Assembly: GCA_965224495.1 (NCBI GenBank)
Contig: CBDCZI010000014.1
Location: forward strand, 62,001-126,000
DNA length: 64,000 nucleotides
Direction: 5' to 3'
From: CBDCZI01 sp965224495
GTDB taxonomy: Bacteria > Bacteroidota > Bacteroidia > Cytophagales > JAAEPT01
Each line of letters opens with the position of its first letter. The first letter of the stretch is position 1. The notes under the pieces are model-generated. The model did no database searches and was not told the DNA's origin. It was given only the letters and a program-made list of their open reading frames with translations. The translations under genes were made by a program, and so were the position numbers. This document shows positions 45,365-54,708 of the stretch, piece by piece.

Positions 45365-45712
45365 ATGAAGGCATTTATTTTTGCTCTCTCTTGTTTATTT
45401 ACCTCGTTGGCTTATTCGCAAAAGGTTCATCCTAGATTCTCGGACCCTCACTTGCAATACATCAGTGACACAAAAACAACAACGTCTAAAGACCTTGCTT
45501 GTCCTGTTCATAACCATATTGAGATTTTCAACAAAAACTACGATACGTTGTTTATTATTGACAAATACGGTCAGCACATTTTTGAGATGAAAAGCAATAC
45601 AAAAAGACATGCTCTTATTGATATCGAAACAAATACTTGGCGAAATGGCTCATACGAAATTATAGCCATTAAAAATGAACTCGCCTTTCATCAAAAAATC
45701 GTAAAGATTTAA
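45365..45712 (+). CDS. Small secreted hypothetical protein
   Basis: From ATG 45365 (a longer in-frame extension upstream lacks a signal) the 115-residue protein starts with a clear signal peptide, MKAFIFALSCLFTSLAYSQ. The mature part has a beta-rich end (EIFNKNYDTLFIIDKYGQHIFEM ... WRNGSYEIIAIKNELAFHQKIVKI) that recalls the type A sorting domains of type IX-secreted proteins. It is too short to carry a separate cargo. Function unknown. Confidence 0.65.
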   Translation: MKAFIFALSCLFTSLAYSQKVHPRFSDPHLQYISDTKTTTSKDLACPVHNHIEIFNKNYDTLFIIDKYGQHIFEMKSNTKRHALIDIETNTWRNGSYEIIAIKNELAFHQKIVKI

Positions 45713-45720
45713 AAAAATAA

Positions 45721-45773
45721 ACCACATAAAAAAAGCCTATTCTAAAATTTTAGAATAGGCTTTTTTATGTGGT
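45721..45773. terminator. Long bidirectional terminator
   Basis: An almost perfect palindrome: ACCACATAAAAAAAGCC then TATTCTAAAA meets TTTTAGAATA then GGCTTTTTTATGTGGT, with one extra A in the left arm. It serves the small secreted protein gene on + and accD on -. Confidence 0.9.
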
Positions 45774-45782
45774 AACCAAAAT

Positions 45783-46625
45783 CTACTTTAACATTGAAAG
45801 TAAATCAGCCACTCTTTGTTTCAATTCTTTTCTGTCAATAATAAAATCTAAGAAACCATGTTCTTCAACAAACTCAGCACTTTGAAAACCTTCAGGTAAA
45901 TCTCTACCAATTGTTTCTTTCACTACTCTCGGGCCAGCGAAAGCAATTAATGCACCAGGCTCAGAAATATTAAAATCACCTAACATGGCATAAGAAGCTG
46001 TAACTCCTCCCGTTGTTGGGTCAGTTAAAAATGATATATAAGGTATTTTAGCTTCAGCTAATAACGCCAACCTCGCTGAAGTTTTAGCCATTTGCATCAA
46101 TGAATAACCTGCCTCCATCATTCTTGCTCCTCCTGATTTTGAAATCATCATAAAAGGAATTTTGTTTTCTCTTGCGTGGTCAATTGCACGAGCAATTTTC
46201 TCTCCTACAACAGAACCCATAGACCCTCCGATAAATTTAAAATCCATCGCTGATATAACAATATCCAAACCGTGGATTTTCCCTACGCCAGTTCTTACAG
46301 CATCTTTCAAATTTGTTTTCGCTTGCGTTGCCTTTATTCTATCTGGGTATTTTTTTGTATCTACAAATGACAATGGATTCCCTGAAACAAGGTTTTCATC
46401 TAATTCAATAAACTTGTTATCATCAAACAACAAGGCAAAGTATTCAGCAGAACTGATACGGTCATGGTAATTACAACTCGGACATGTATGTGCATTGACT
46501 ACATGTTCTTTTGCCTGAACGATTTTTTTACACTCAGGACATTGGTGCCAAATACCATCCGGAGCTTCTTTTTTCATTTCAGTAGGGGTATTAATCCCTT
46601 TCTCTGTTCTTTTAAACCAAGTCAT
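45783..46625 (-). CDS. accD: Acetyl-CoA carboxylase carboxyltransferase subunit beta
   Basis: Forms the carboxyltransferase with AccA for malonyl-CoA synthesis, the first step of fatty acid synthesis. The 280-residue protein has the N-terminal zinc ribbon CPECKKIV...CPSCNYH, then FIGGSMGSVVGEKIARAIDHA and KSGGARMMEAGYSLMQMAKTSA (CoA and biotin site). It lies 48 bases after a YcxB-like gene on the same strand, behind nadC. Confidence 0.96.
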   Translation of the reverse strand: MTWFKRTEKGINTPTEMKKEAPDGIWHQCPECKKIVQAKEHVVNAHTCPSCNYHDRISSAEYFALLFDDNKFIELDENLVSGNPLSFVDTKKYPDRIKATQAKTNLKDAVRTGVGKIHGLDIVISAMDFKFIGGSMGSVVGEKIARAIDHARENKIPFMMISKSGGARMMEAGYSLMQMAKTSARLALLAEAKIPYISFLTDPTTGGVTASYAMLGDFNISEPGALIAFAGPRVVKETIGRDLPEGFQSAEFVEEHGFLDFIIDRKELKQRVADLLSMLK

Positions 46626-46673
46626 ATTTTTATTATTTTTTAGCTAGAAGTGAATATTACCTATTAACTAATT

Positions 46674-47147
46674 TTATTTAATAAATCCTTTTTTCTTTAA
46701 GATGCTATCCAAGAATTTAATCTCATTTTGATTATTAAATACCTTGTGTGGCAAATGTATAAATTGTGCTCTTGAAAGTGTAAACAAGAAATCGTCCTCT
46801 CTGCTTTCTGCTTTTTTAATCGTATCCCAATTCACAGGCATTCCTTGTTTTGGGTTTAATTTTATCATTATTGACTTACTTGTAATCTCATAAGACAGCT
46901 TTTCAAACAACATCTTGTATTGCTCTAAGTTACTTATCCCCGTAAATTGTATCCACCAAAAAGCAACATACAGCACAGTCAAAACAACAGCAGCTACTGA
47001 CCACCAGATAGACCCTAAAACGATAGACAACATCGAAATAGCAACAGGTATCAAAAACACCCACCACAAATCAATCATCACGTTTTTCATTGCCATAGTT
47101 CGGTATAAACTAGGATCTAATTTGTATTTTTTTGTTTTGATTATCAT
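46674..47147 (-). CDS. YcxB-like membrane protein
   Basis: The 157-residue protein has two membrane helices (about 29-47 and 50-70) followed by a YcxB/PH-like domain (YEITSKSIMIKLNPKQGMPVNWDTIKKAESREDDFLFTLSRAQFIHLPHKVF). Function unknown. Its start follows the nadC stop by 3 bases, so the two are cotranscribed. Confidence 0.7.
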   Translation of the reverse strand: MIIKTKKYKLDPSLYRTMAMKNVMIDLWWVFLIPVAISMLSIVLGSIWWSVAAVVLTVLYVAFWWIQFTGISNLEQYKMLFEKLSYEITSKSIMIKLNPKQGMPVNWDTIKKAESREDDFLFTLSRAQFIHLPHKVFNNQNEIKFLDSILKKKGFIK

Positions 47148-47150
47148 TAT

Positions 47151-48014
47151 CTATATACTTTTAATCACTAAACTTAAATCTAAACTCGTGTAAGAATGTG
47201 TTAATGCTCCTGCCGAGATGAAATCAACACCTGTCTGAGCAACACCATTTATTGTTGCTAAAGTGATCCCTCCAGAAGCTTCTATTTCCATTTTATCTCC
47301 TACCAAAGCAACAGCTTCTGTCATTTGTGCATTTGTCATGTTATCTAACATGATACGCTGTACACCTTGACATTTCAAAAGTTGTTTTACCTCGTTTAGG
47401 TCACGCGTTTCCACTTCTACTCCTATTGTAAGGTTTTTTTCTTTTTTATAAAGATTGACATTTTTCACAGCCTGCTCAATACCTCCAGCACAATCAATAT
47501 GATTATCTTTCAACATAATCATATCAGCAAGGTTGTAACGGTGATTTTGTCCTCCACCAATAATTACAGCCCATTTTTCAAACGGTCTGAAATTAGGCGT
47601 TGTTTTTCTCGTGTCTAAAACCTTTGCTTTCGTTCCTTTTACCGCCTCAACATATTTGTTTGTTAATGTCGCTATTCCCGACATACGTTGCATACAGTTC
47701 AAAACTAAGCGTTCCGCTTTTAAGATAGACCTCGAATTACCCGTAATCTCCATTACGATATCCTTCTTTTTAATTGGCTGTCCGTCTCTCGTTTTTGTAT
47801 CAAAACGCAAGGTATCGTCAACTAAAAGAAAAATTCTTTCTGCCAAGCTAATACCCGCAATGATTCCATCATCTTTAGCTACTAAAATGGCAGTCGAAAC
47901 ATCTCCTTCAGGGATACACGACAAACTCGAATGATCGCCTTCTCCAACATCTTCGCTTAACGCTAATCGGACAAAACTATTAATTGTTATTTCTGATAGA
48001 TATTCTAAACTCAC
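47151..48014 (-). CDS. nadC: Nicotinate-nucleotide pyrophosphorylase (carboxylating)
   Basis: Makes nicotinate mononucleotide from quinolinate and PRPP in NAD synthesis. The 287-residue protein has EDVGEGDHSS, RLVLNCMQRMSGIAT, VLDTRKTTPNFRPFEKWAVIIGGGQNHRYNLAD and MLKDNH. ASGGI and the phosphate-binding GVDFISAGALTHS complete the barrel. nadA and nadB are not in the window. Confidence 0.96.
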   Translation of the reverse strand: MSLEYLSEITINSFVRLALSEDVGEGDHSSLSCIPEGDVSTAILVAKDDGIIAGISLAERIFLLVDDTLRFDTKTRDGQPIKKKDIVMEITGNSRSILKAERLVLNCMQRMSGIATLTNKYVEAVKGTKAKVLDTRKTTPNFRPFEKWAVIIGGGQNHRYNLADMIMLKDNHIDCAGGIEQAVKNVNLYKKEKNLTIGVEVETRDLNEVKQLLKCQGVQRIMLDNMTNAQMTEAVALVGDKMEIEASGGITLATINGVAQTGVDFISAGALTHSYTSLDLSLVIKSI

Positions 48015-48161
48015 GGTACAAAGATAAAAAAGTAGTTACAATAAATAAAGGTTTTTAACATCTTGATTGAATTTAAAAATAATACCTCATCAAAACACAC
48101 TGTAATGACCAGTTAAACAACTGATTAACAAGATTTTTTCTATGAAAAAAGTTCCAGTAAT

Positions 48162-48557
48162 TTATTCAGGAGTAAATTTAATTGTATCAACAAGCAGTTT
48201 AGTACCATGAACCTTAAATTTCACGACAACCAAAAAGGTCATACCGTCCAATGATTCATAAAAAGCAATCGCATATTTAGCTCCCCCAGGGGATACTCCT
48301 ACATGATTATACGTAAATTTTTTTGGCGGATGCTTCACAAAGAAATCTTTCAAAATAAAGCTTACTTGTCCTTTACTTGTAGTTTCTTCGTATTTATCCG
48401 TTTCAATTTCCACAAAATCGCTACACAACTCAGTAACACCTTTGTAGTTTGCAGCCTCTACATTTGCCTTAAACTGTGCCGTAACATTGTCCTGTGCAAA
48501 TGAATAACCCAAAGAGGCTATCAAAAAGAATACGCTATATATAAATTTATTTATCAT
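48162..48557 (-). CDS. DUF4783 family secreted protein
   Basis: The 131-residue protein has a signal peptide (MINKFIYSVFFLIASLGYSFAQ) and a small alpha+beta domain (FVEIETDKYEETTSKGQVSFILKDFFVKHPPKKFTYNHVG...) that matches the Bacteroidota DUF4783 family, often found next to nadC as here. The SnoaL/NTF2-like fold is an inference. Function unknown. Confidence 0.8.
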   Translation of the reverse strand: MINKFIYSVFFLIASLGYSFAQDNVTAQFKANVEAANYKGVTELCSDFVEIETDKYEETTSKGQVSFILKDFFVKHPPKKFTYNHVGVSPGGAKYAIAFYESLDGMTFLVVVKFKVHGTKLLVDTIKFTPE

Positions 48558-48598
48558 TACTTAATTACACTACAAATAGTAAGCCAATTATTCTATTT

Positions 48599-49537
48599 TT
48601 AATAAAAAATAGATTGTACCGCTTGAACATCAAATAAAGCCATATTCAAATTAAGCATTAACTCAACCGTACTCCCTACTTTTCTCACACCTTTTGCGTC
48701 AATAGGTAATTCGTATGCCAAGCCAGCAGTAAGTAAATCACTCATCTTTAATTGTCCCATCAAAGCAACGGTATGGAAAGACCTCACCGAGACCCCTAAC
48801 CAAATTTTCTCTTTCAATAAGAGACTCGTATTCAAATCATAGCCCAATTTCGTTCCTTCCTCGTAATGAATCAATACAGAGGGCTTGAGTTTAATCGCAC
48901 TTTTTAAATGAAACACATACCCACCTGTTAGTAAAAAGTTTTTATTAAGTTTCAACCCAGTATTATTCGTAAGCTCTGTTTTAAGAGTAGTTCTGAAAAG
49001 CCTCGGTACAGACAGACCTACAAATACTTTTTTTGTAGTCCATAAAACACCAGTCCCTATCGTTGGACGTGTCTTACTATACACCCCATTTTCATCTCCA
49101 ATAAAGTTGGGATCAGCTTCTTCTCCTGGTTTAAAATCTAAATCCGAATAATCATAAGACGTATTTAAAACACCTCCTTGTAAACCAAAAGACAAATTTT
49201 TCTCTCCTCCTAACTCTATTTTGTAAGAGCCTATTGCTTTAAATTCATTCGATTTTCTTATCCCTATCTTATCACTAACCAAACTAAAACCAAGACCAAT
49301 ATTGTTTTTAGGAATAGTCGTACTCCCACTCAACGTGAAGGTTTTCGGGCTTTGCCCTCCAAAGCCTGTCCATTGATTTCTGAAAACAGCATAAACCGAA
49401 GCCATATCATGCACACCTGCATAAGCTGGATTAATAATTAATGGATTAAACATATACTGACCATACACAGGGTCATTTTGCCCAAAAACAGGCAATAAAA
49501 CAATCCCTAAAAAAAGTGTTATTAAAATTCTTTTCAT
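48599..49537 (-). CDS. PorP/SprF-family type IX secretion membrane protein
   Basis: The 312-residue outer-membrane beta-barrel protein has a signal peptide (KRILITLFLGIVLLPVFGQ) and the family start DPVYGQYMFNPLIINPAYAG, then repeated beta strands with VFRNQWTGFGGQSPKTF and LGLGFSLVSDKIG. PorP/SprF proteins are needed for export and surface attachment of specific type IX substrates. No partner adhesin gene such as sprB lies next to it. Confidence 0.92.
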   Translation of the reverse strand: MKRILITLFLGIVLLPVFGQNDPVYGQYMFNPLIINPAYAGVHDMASVYAVFRNQWTGFGGQSPKTFTLSGSTTIPKNNIGLGFSLVSDKIGIRKSNEFKAIGSYKIELGGEKNLSFGLQGGVLNTSYDYSDLDFKPGEEADPNFIGDENGVYSKTRPTIGTGVLWTTKKVFVGLSVPRLFRTTLKTELTNNTGLKLNKNFLLTGGYVFHLKSAIKLKPSVLIHYEEGTKLGYDLNTSLLLKEKIWLGVSVRSFHTVALMGQLKMSDLLTAGLAYELPIDAKGVRKVGSTVELMLNLNMALFDVQAVQSIFY

Positions 49538-49687
49538 ACTTACAAATATAACAATATTATAAAAAGATTAGCTGAACTAATTCTTTCTTTATCAACAAAA
49601 TAAACGAAAGGTAAAATATAAAAGACATTTCAAATGGATATATTATATAATTTCCTGTTAATTATTTTTAATTCAACAAAATAAAAG

Positions 49688-49695
49688 TACCTTTG
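49688..49695 (+). promoter_or_regulatory. Promoter -7 element of guaB
   Basis: TACCTTTG matches the Bacteroidota TAnnTTTG consensus, 37 bases ahead of the guaB ATG. No clear -33 TTTG is seen. Confidence 0.4.
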
Positions 49696-49731
49696 TTTCG
49701 CAAATAGCAACACCAAAAATTCTATTTGCAA

Positions 49732-51204
49732 ATGTCACTAGATACTACAAAATTCCTATACGAAGCACTGACTTATGACGACGTGCTTTTGTTACCTGCC
49801 TACTCGGATATTTTACCCCGAGACACGACTACCAAGACACAATTGACAAAAAACATCTCGCTAAACATCCCTTTAGTTTCCGCTGCAATGGATACTGTTT
49901 CGGAATACCAATTAGCAATTTCGATGGCTCAATTAGGTGGTTTAGCTTTCATTCACAAAAACATGTCTATTGAAAAACAGGCAAACCAAGTTCGTCGTGT
50001 AAAACGCTCGGAGAGTGGAATGATTCAAGACCCTATTACCTTAACTGAAGACGCTACTTGCGAAGACGCCTTAAGGTTGATGGCAGATTATAAAATTGGA
50101 GGTATTCCAATTATTGACGCTAAGGGTTATTTAATTGGCATCATCACCAACCGTGATTTACGTTTCCAAAAAAACATACAACGAGCAGTTAAAGAAGTAA
50201 TGACGACTAAAAACATCATTACTGCAAAAGAAGGTTGTACGCTAAATGAAGCGGAAAGCATTCTTCAAGAATACAAGATAGAGAAATTACCTATCGTTGA
50301 GGACGACAATAAATTAATTGGACTCATTACGTATAGAGATATTATTAAAAAGAAGGATTACCCAAACTCTTGCAAAGACCAATTTGGACGCTTGAGAGTT
50401 GGTGCTGCTGTTGGAGTTACTGCAGACATCCTAGATAGAGTAGAAGCATTAAAAACTGCGGGGGTAGATGTCATCAGTATTGACACCGCTCACGGACACA
50501 GTAAAGGAGTTATTGATACACTCAAAAAAGTAAAAGCTAAATACCCTAACTTAGACGTTATCGTTGGTAATATTGCCACAGGTGACGCTGCAAAAGCCTT
50601 GGCTGATGCTGGTGCTGATGCTGTAAAAGTAGGTGTTGGACCTGGTAGTATTTGCACAACTCGAATCATTGCAGGTGTAGGAATGCCTCAATTAACAGCT
50701 GTATACGAAGCGAGCAAAGCATTAAAAGGGACAGGTGTACCTGTTATTGCTGATGGAGGAATCCGTTTCTCTGGAGATATTGTTAAAGCAATTGCTGGTG
50801 GAGGAAGTACTGTAATGGTAGGTTCTTTGTTAGCAGGAACAGAAGAAGCTCCTGGAGAAGTAATTATTTACGAAGGTAGAAAATACAAAGTATATAGAGG
50901 AATGGGCTCTTTAGAGGCGATGGAAGACGGTTCGAAAGACAGGTATTTCCAAGCTTCAGAAGCAGATACTAAGAAACTAGTTCCCGAAGGAATTGTCGGA
51001 AGAATCCCTTTCACAGGTTCTGTAGAAGAGGTAATCTACCAATTAGTTGGCGGATTAAAAGCAGGAATGGGATACTGCGGAACAGGCAGTATAGAGCAAT
51101 TAAAGGAAGCTAAATTTGTTAAAATAACGAGTGCTGGTGCATCAGAAAGCCACCCTCACGATATTCAAATAACAAGAGAAGCCCCTAATTACAGTAGAGG
51201 GTAA
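49732..51204 (+). CDS. guaB: Inosine-5'-monophosphate dehydrogenase
   Basis: Oxidises IMP to XMP in guanine nucleotide synthesis. ATG 49732 is preferred over an in-frame TTG two codons earlier. The protein has the barrel start YDDVLLLPAYSDILP, two CBS domains (about 95-205), the catalytic-Cys loop GPGSICTTRIIAGVG, ADGGIRFSGDIVKAIAGG, the flap KVYRGMGSLEAM and the arginine loop GSVEEVIYQLVGGLKAGMGYCG. Length 490 residues is normal. It is followed by a strong terminator and is a single-gene unit. Confidence 0.97.
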   Translation: MSLDTTKFLYEALTYDDVLLLPAYSDILPRDTTTKTQLTKNISLNIPLVSAAMDTVSEYQLAISMAQLGGLAFIHKNMSIEKQANQVRRVKRSESGMIQDPITLTEDATCEDALRLMADYKIGGIPIIDAKGYLIGIITNRDLRFQKNIQRAVKEVMTTKNIITAKEGCTLNEAESILQEYKIEKLPIVEDDNKLIGLITYRDIIKKKDYPNSCKDQFGRLRVGAAVGVTADILDRVEALKTAGVDVISIDTAHGHSKGVIDTLKKVKAKYPNLDVIVGNIATGDAAKALADAGADAVKVGVGPGSICTTRIIAGVGMPQLTAVYEASKALKGTGVPVIADGGIRFSGDIVKAIAGGGSTVMVGSLLAGTEEAPGEVIIYEGRKYKVYRGMGSLEAMEDGSKDRYFQASEADTKKLVPEGIVGRIPFTGSVEEVIYQLVGGLKAGMGYCGTGSIEQLKEAKFVKITSAGASESHPHDIQITREAPNYSRG

Positions 51205-51223
51205 TTTCAACTTCTTCAAAAAC

Positions 51224-51262
51224 AAAAAAGGGTCATAATAAAAATATTATGACCCTTTTTTT
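51224..51262 (+). terminator. Terminator after guaB
   Basis: AAAAAGGGTCATAATA pairs with TATTATGACCCTTTTT around AAAA, ending in seven T. Confidence 0.9.
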
Positions 51263-51380
51263 CGACCATTATTTATTTTTCTCACAAGCTAAAGCAGAAA
51301 GAATACAATTTATCAACAGAGTATTGTACTATTCAACTTTTTTTGTCGTAAACTTGTAGATTGATACCAAATTGACAACC

Positions 51381-53357
51381 ATGATTAAAAATATTATCCT
51401 TTTATCAGTTTTAGTAGCTGTACTTTTTTCTTGCAAGACAAAAGAACACACCATTGTTAAAATTGGAGACTCTTCGGTTGACACCAAAGAGTTTAAGTAT
51501 ATTTACGAAAAAAATCACGCAAAAGATCACGACAGATACAGCAAAGAAAGTTTAGACACCTATTTAAACCTCTTTGTTAATTACCGTTTAAAAGTTTTAG
51601 AAGCTGAATCTTTAAAATTAGATTCTACTCCTATTTTTCAAACAGAGTTAAATGGTTATAAAAAACAGTTAGCAAAACCTTACTTCACAGACAATTTACT
51701 AACTGAAAAATTGGCTTTAGAGGCATACAAAAGAAGTAAAACAGCTATTAAAGCTCGCCATATACTAATAAAGGTAGATGAGACGGCTTCTCCTGAAGAT
51801 ACAGCTTACGCTTACAAAAGAATTTCCGCTATTAAAGATACTATTTTAAAAGGTGCTAATTTCGGTAATATTGCCTATAAGCTATCACAAGATCCTTCTG
51901 CACAAAGCCCTGCGGGTAGTAATGGACACCAAGGAGACCTTGGTTATTTCTCTGCTCTACGTATGGTCTACGCTTTTGAAAATGCCGCTTTCGATACAAA
52001 GGAAGGAGAAATTTCTAAAATAATCCGTACTAAGTTTGGTTACCATATCCTTCAAGTGCAAGACATTATCACGATGGACTACCAAGCTAAAGTAGCTCAC
52101 ATTATGATTAAAGCTGCCAATGGACTCACGAAAGAAGATGCTGCCTTAAGAAAAGAACAAGCATTATCTCTTTATATGAAACTACAAACAGGTGCAGATT
52201 GGAACAAAACGTGCCAAGAAAACACAGAACATAACAACAGTAAAAAACAAAATGGAGAGTTATCAGCCTTTACAATCGGTGGTTCTTTAGGCTTACCTGC
52301 GTTTGAATTGGCTGCTTACCGCCTCCAAAACATTGGTGATATTAGTCAGCCTGTAAAAACAGCTTACGGATGGCACATCATAAGATTATTAGAAAAAGTA
52401 CCTTTCCCTTCTTTTGATAATATAAAAGATGAATATGTAGCTAAAATAAAAAGAGACGCACGTTCTCAACAAAACAAAGGTGCTCTAATCAAAAGGCTGA
52501 AAACTGAAAATTCTTTCAAAGAAAGTTCTGAAAATAATTCTATTTTAAGAGAACTAACAAATAACGAATTAGTTTCTCATAAATGGAATATTGAGAAATT
52601 CACTAACCTTTTAGAAAAACCATTATTCAGTATAGGAAAAACCAATTTCAAAGTCTATGATTTCGGACAATATATTGAATCAAACCAAAGGAAAGTAAAA
52701 GTTGGTTCGAAAGAATACATGATGAAAACCTTATATTCTAATTTCGTTTACCAATCTTTAATTTCCTACGAAGAAGCTCAGCTTCCTACTAAACATTTTG
52801 ATTACAAGATGCTTGTTCAAGAGTTTCATGATGGTATTTTAATTTATGACTTAATGAAAACCAACATTTGGGATAAAGCGAACAAAGACACTTCTGGGCT
52901 TCGTTCTTTCTTTGAAGCAAACAAATACAACTACTCTGCTCCTGATCAAATTATAGGTGATATATATACTGTAAAAGACATTCAAAAAATGCCTTATATC
53001 AAAAGAGACCTAGAAAGAGGTTATTCCTCTGATAGTATTTTGAAAAAATACAATACAAACAGTACAACACTCGTTACGGTAGTGAAAGGTGCTTTCAAAA
53101 GAGACGGATCACCAGTAGTCAAAGCGGCACAATGGAACACAAAACACAGAGTCGAAATGTACGAGGTAGAAGGAATCGATTATATTATTGTGAAAAACAA
53201 CATCAGGTTAAATGACAGCTATAAACTTAAGGAAATAAAAGGTCGAGTAGTTGCTGATTACCAAAAAGAATTGGAGAAGAACTTTATTGCAGGATTAAAA
53301 AGCAAATACCCTGTAGAAGTAGATAAAAAAGAATACAAAAAACTAATTAAATACTAA
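51381..53357 (+). CDS. Periplasmic peptidyl-prolyl isomerase, PpiC-type lipoprotein
   Basis: Chaperone and proline isomerase for outer-membrane proteins. ATG 51381 gives a lipoprotein signal (MIKNIILLSVLVAVLFSC, Cys at 18) on a 658-residue protein. Two parvulin domains are visible, one with KARHILIKVDETASPEDTAY ... GDLGYFSALRMVYAFENAAF ... FGYHILQVQD and a second with AKVAHIMIKAANG ... GELSAFTIGGSLGLPAFELAAY ... YGWHIIRLLE. It is first in a unit with another PPIase and a MoxR ATPase. Confidence 0.88.
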   Translation: MIKNIILLSVLVAVLFSCKTKEHTIVKIGDSSVDTKEFKYIYEKNHAKDHDRYSKESLDTYLNLFVNYRLKVLEAESLKLDSTPIFQTELNGYKKQLAKPYFTDNLLTEKLALEAYKRSKTAIKARHILIKVDETASPEDTAYAYKRISAIKDTILKGANFGNIAYKLSQDPSAQSPAGSNGHQGDLGYFSALRMVYAFENAAFDTKEGEISKIIRTKFGYHILQVQDIITMDYQAKVAHIMIKAANGLTKEDAALRKEQALSLYMKLQTGADWNKTCQENTEHNNSKKQNGELSAFTIGGSLGLPAFELAAYRLQNIGDISQPVKTAYGWHIIRLLEKVPFPSFDNIKDEYVAKIKRDARSQQNKGALIKRLKTENSFKESSENNSILRELTNNELVSHKWNIEKFTNLLEKPLFSIGKTNFKVYDFGQYIESNQRKVKVGSKEYMMKTLYSNFVYQSLISYEEAQLPTKHFDYKMLVQEFHDGILIYDLMKTNIWDKANKDTSGLRSFFEANKYNYSAPDQIIGDIYTVKDIQKMPYIKRDLERGYSSDSILKKYNTNSTTLVTVVKGAFKRDGSPVVKAAQWNTKHRVEMYEVEGIDYIIVKNNIRLNDSYKLKEIKGRVVADYQKELEKNFIAGLKSKYPVEVDKKEYKKLIKY

Positions 53358-53361
53358 GCTG

Positions 53362-54708
53362 TTGAAACAACTAATTTTTACACTTACACTATTGAGTACT
53401 TTATTCATAAGTGCTCAAAATACACCTAACGGTCAGACAATAGAGAAAATCATTGCCAAGGTTGATAATGAAATTGTGCTTTTGTCTGAGTTAGAAAAAA
53501 CATATATTCAATACAAACACTCTGGAGCACCCAACTCTCCCAACTTAAAATGTAAGGTTTTAGAGTCACTTCTTATTAACAAGCTATTGGTAGCTAAAGC
53601 ATCGATAGACTCTGTAACTGTTGAAACTGATGTAATCAATAGAGAACTAGATAGACGTATGAAGTATATCTTGTCTCAATTTGGAGGAGATGAAGAAGAG
53701 TTAAAAAAAGCCTACGGGAAAACAAGTACTCAATTAAAAACAGAATTAAGACCTCAAATAAAAGAGCAAATGCTTGTACAAAGAATGCAAGCTAAAATAA
53801 CAGGAGACATAAAGATGACTCCTAAGGAAATACAGGGGTATTTCGATAAGATACCCAAAGACAGTTTACCTTTTATATCAACAGAAGTTGAAATCGCACA
53901 AGTAGTACGCTACCCAAAGACATCTGAAAGACAAAAAGCTGATGTTAGCAATCAATTGGCTGAGATAAAAAAAAGGGTAGAGAACGGTGAAGACTTTTGT
54001 AAACTAGCATCTATTTACTCGGAAGATCCTGGCTCTAAAAACGTCTGTGGACAATTAGGGTATAGAAAAAGAGGTGAGTTAGTACCTGAATTTGAAGCTA
54101 CTGCTTTAAGTATGAATCCAGGTGAAATATCAGAACCTATAAAATCGCAATTTGGTTACCATCTCATTCAATTAATTGACCGAAGAGGTAATGAATACGC
54201 AGCACGACACATTTTAATTACAGTAAAAACAGGCGAAGAAAACTACACCCAGTCCTTAAACTTACTTGACAGCCTTCGATCACAAGTATTAGCCAATGAT
54301 TCGATAGACTTCAACCATGTTGCTCATAAGTTCAACGAAGATAAAGCCTCTAAAAATATGGGCAATAGAATAACTGACAACAATGGAAACACGCGTGTTT
54401 CGGCAGAGAACCTAGGTCCAAATCTTTATTTTATTATAGACGGAATGAAAGAAGGTGAAATATCAAAGCCCATGAAATTCCAAACTACGGAAGGGAAAAC
54501 AGCTGTACGTATCATTCAACTAATCTCAAAAAAAGCACCACACGTTGCTAATTTAGAAGATGATTATAAAAAGATAAGTCTGGCAGGTATCGAGTCAAAG
54601 AAAGCAAAGACACTTGATAACTGGTTTAAAAAAACACTACCTGAAGTTTACATCTCTATCGACAAGAAATACCAAGGTTGTAAGGTTCTTCAAATAGATA
54701 AACGATGA
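53362..54708 (+). CDS. SurA-like periplasmic peptidyl-prolyl isomerase
   Basis: The 448-residue protein has a signal peptide MKQLIFTLTLLSTLFISAQ. The only start giving it is a TTG at 53362, 4 bases after the previous stop. A SurA N-domain (IEKIIAKVDNEIVLLSELEKTY) precedes two parvulin domains (EIAQVVRYPK ... LGYRKRGELVPEFEATAL ... FGYHLIQLIDRRG, and ARHILITVKTGEEN). It likely guides beta-barrel proteins to the outer membrane. It overlaps the moxR start by four bases (ATGA). Confidence 0.9.
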   Translation: MKQLIFTLTLLSTLFISAQNTPNGQTIEKIIAKVDNEIVLLSELEKTYIQYKHSGAPNSPNLKCKVLESLLINKLLVAKASIDSVTVETDVINRELDRRMKYILSQFGGDEEELKKAYGKTSTQLKTELRPQIKEQMLVQRMQAKITGDIKMTPKEIQGYFDKIPKDSLPFISTEVEIAQVVRYPKTSERQKADVSNQLAEIKKRVENGEDFCKLASIYSEDPGSKNVCGQLGYRKRGELVPEFEATALSMNPGEISEPIKSQFGYHLIQLIDRRGNEYAARHILITVKTGEENYTQSLNLLDSLRSQVLANDSIDFNHVAHKFNEDKASKNMGNRITDNNGNTRVSAENLGPNLYFIIDGMKEGEISKPMKFQTTEGKTAVRIIQLISKKAPHVANLEDDYKKISLAGIESKKAKTLDNWFKKTLPEVYISIDKKYQGCKVLQIDKR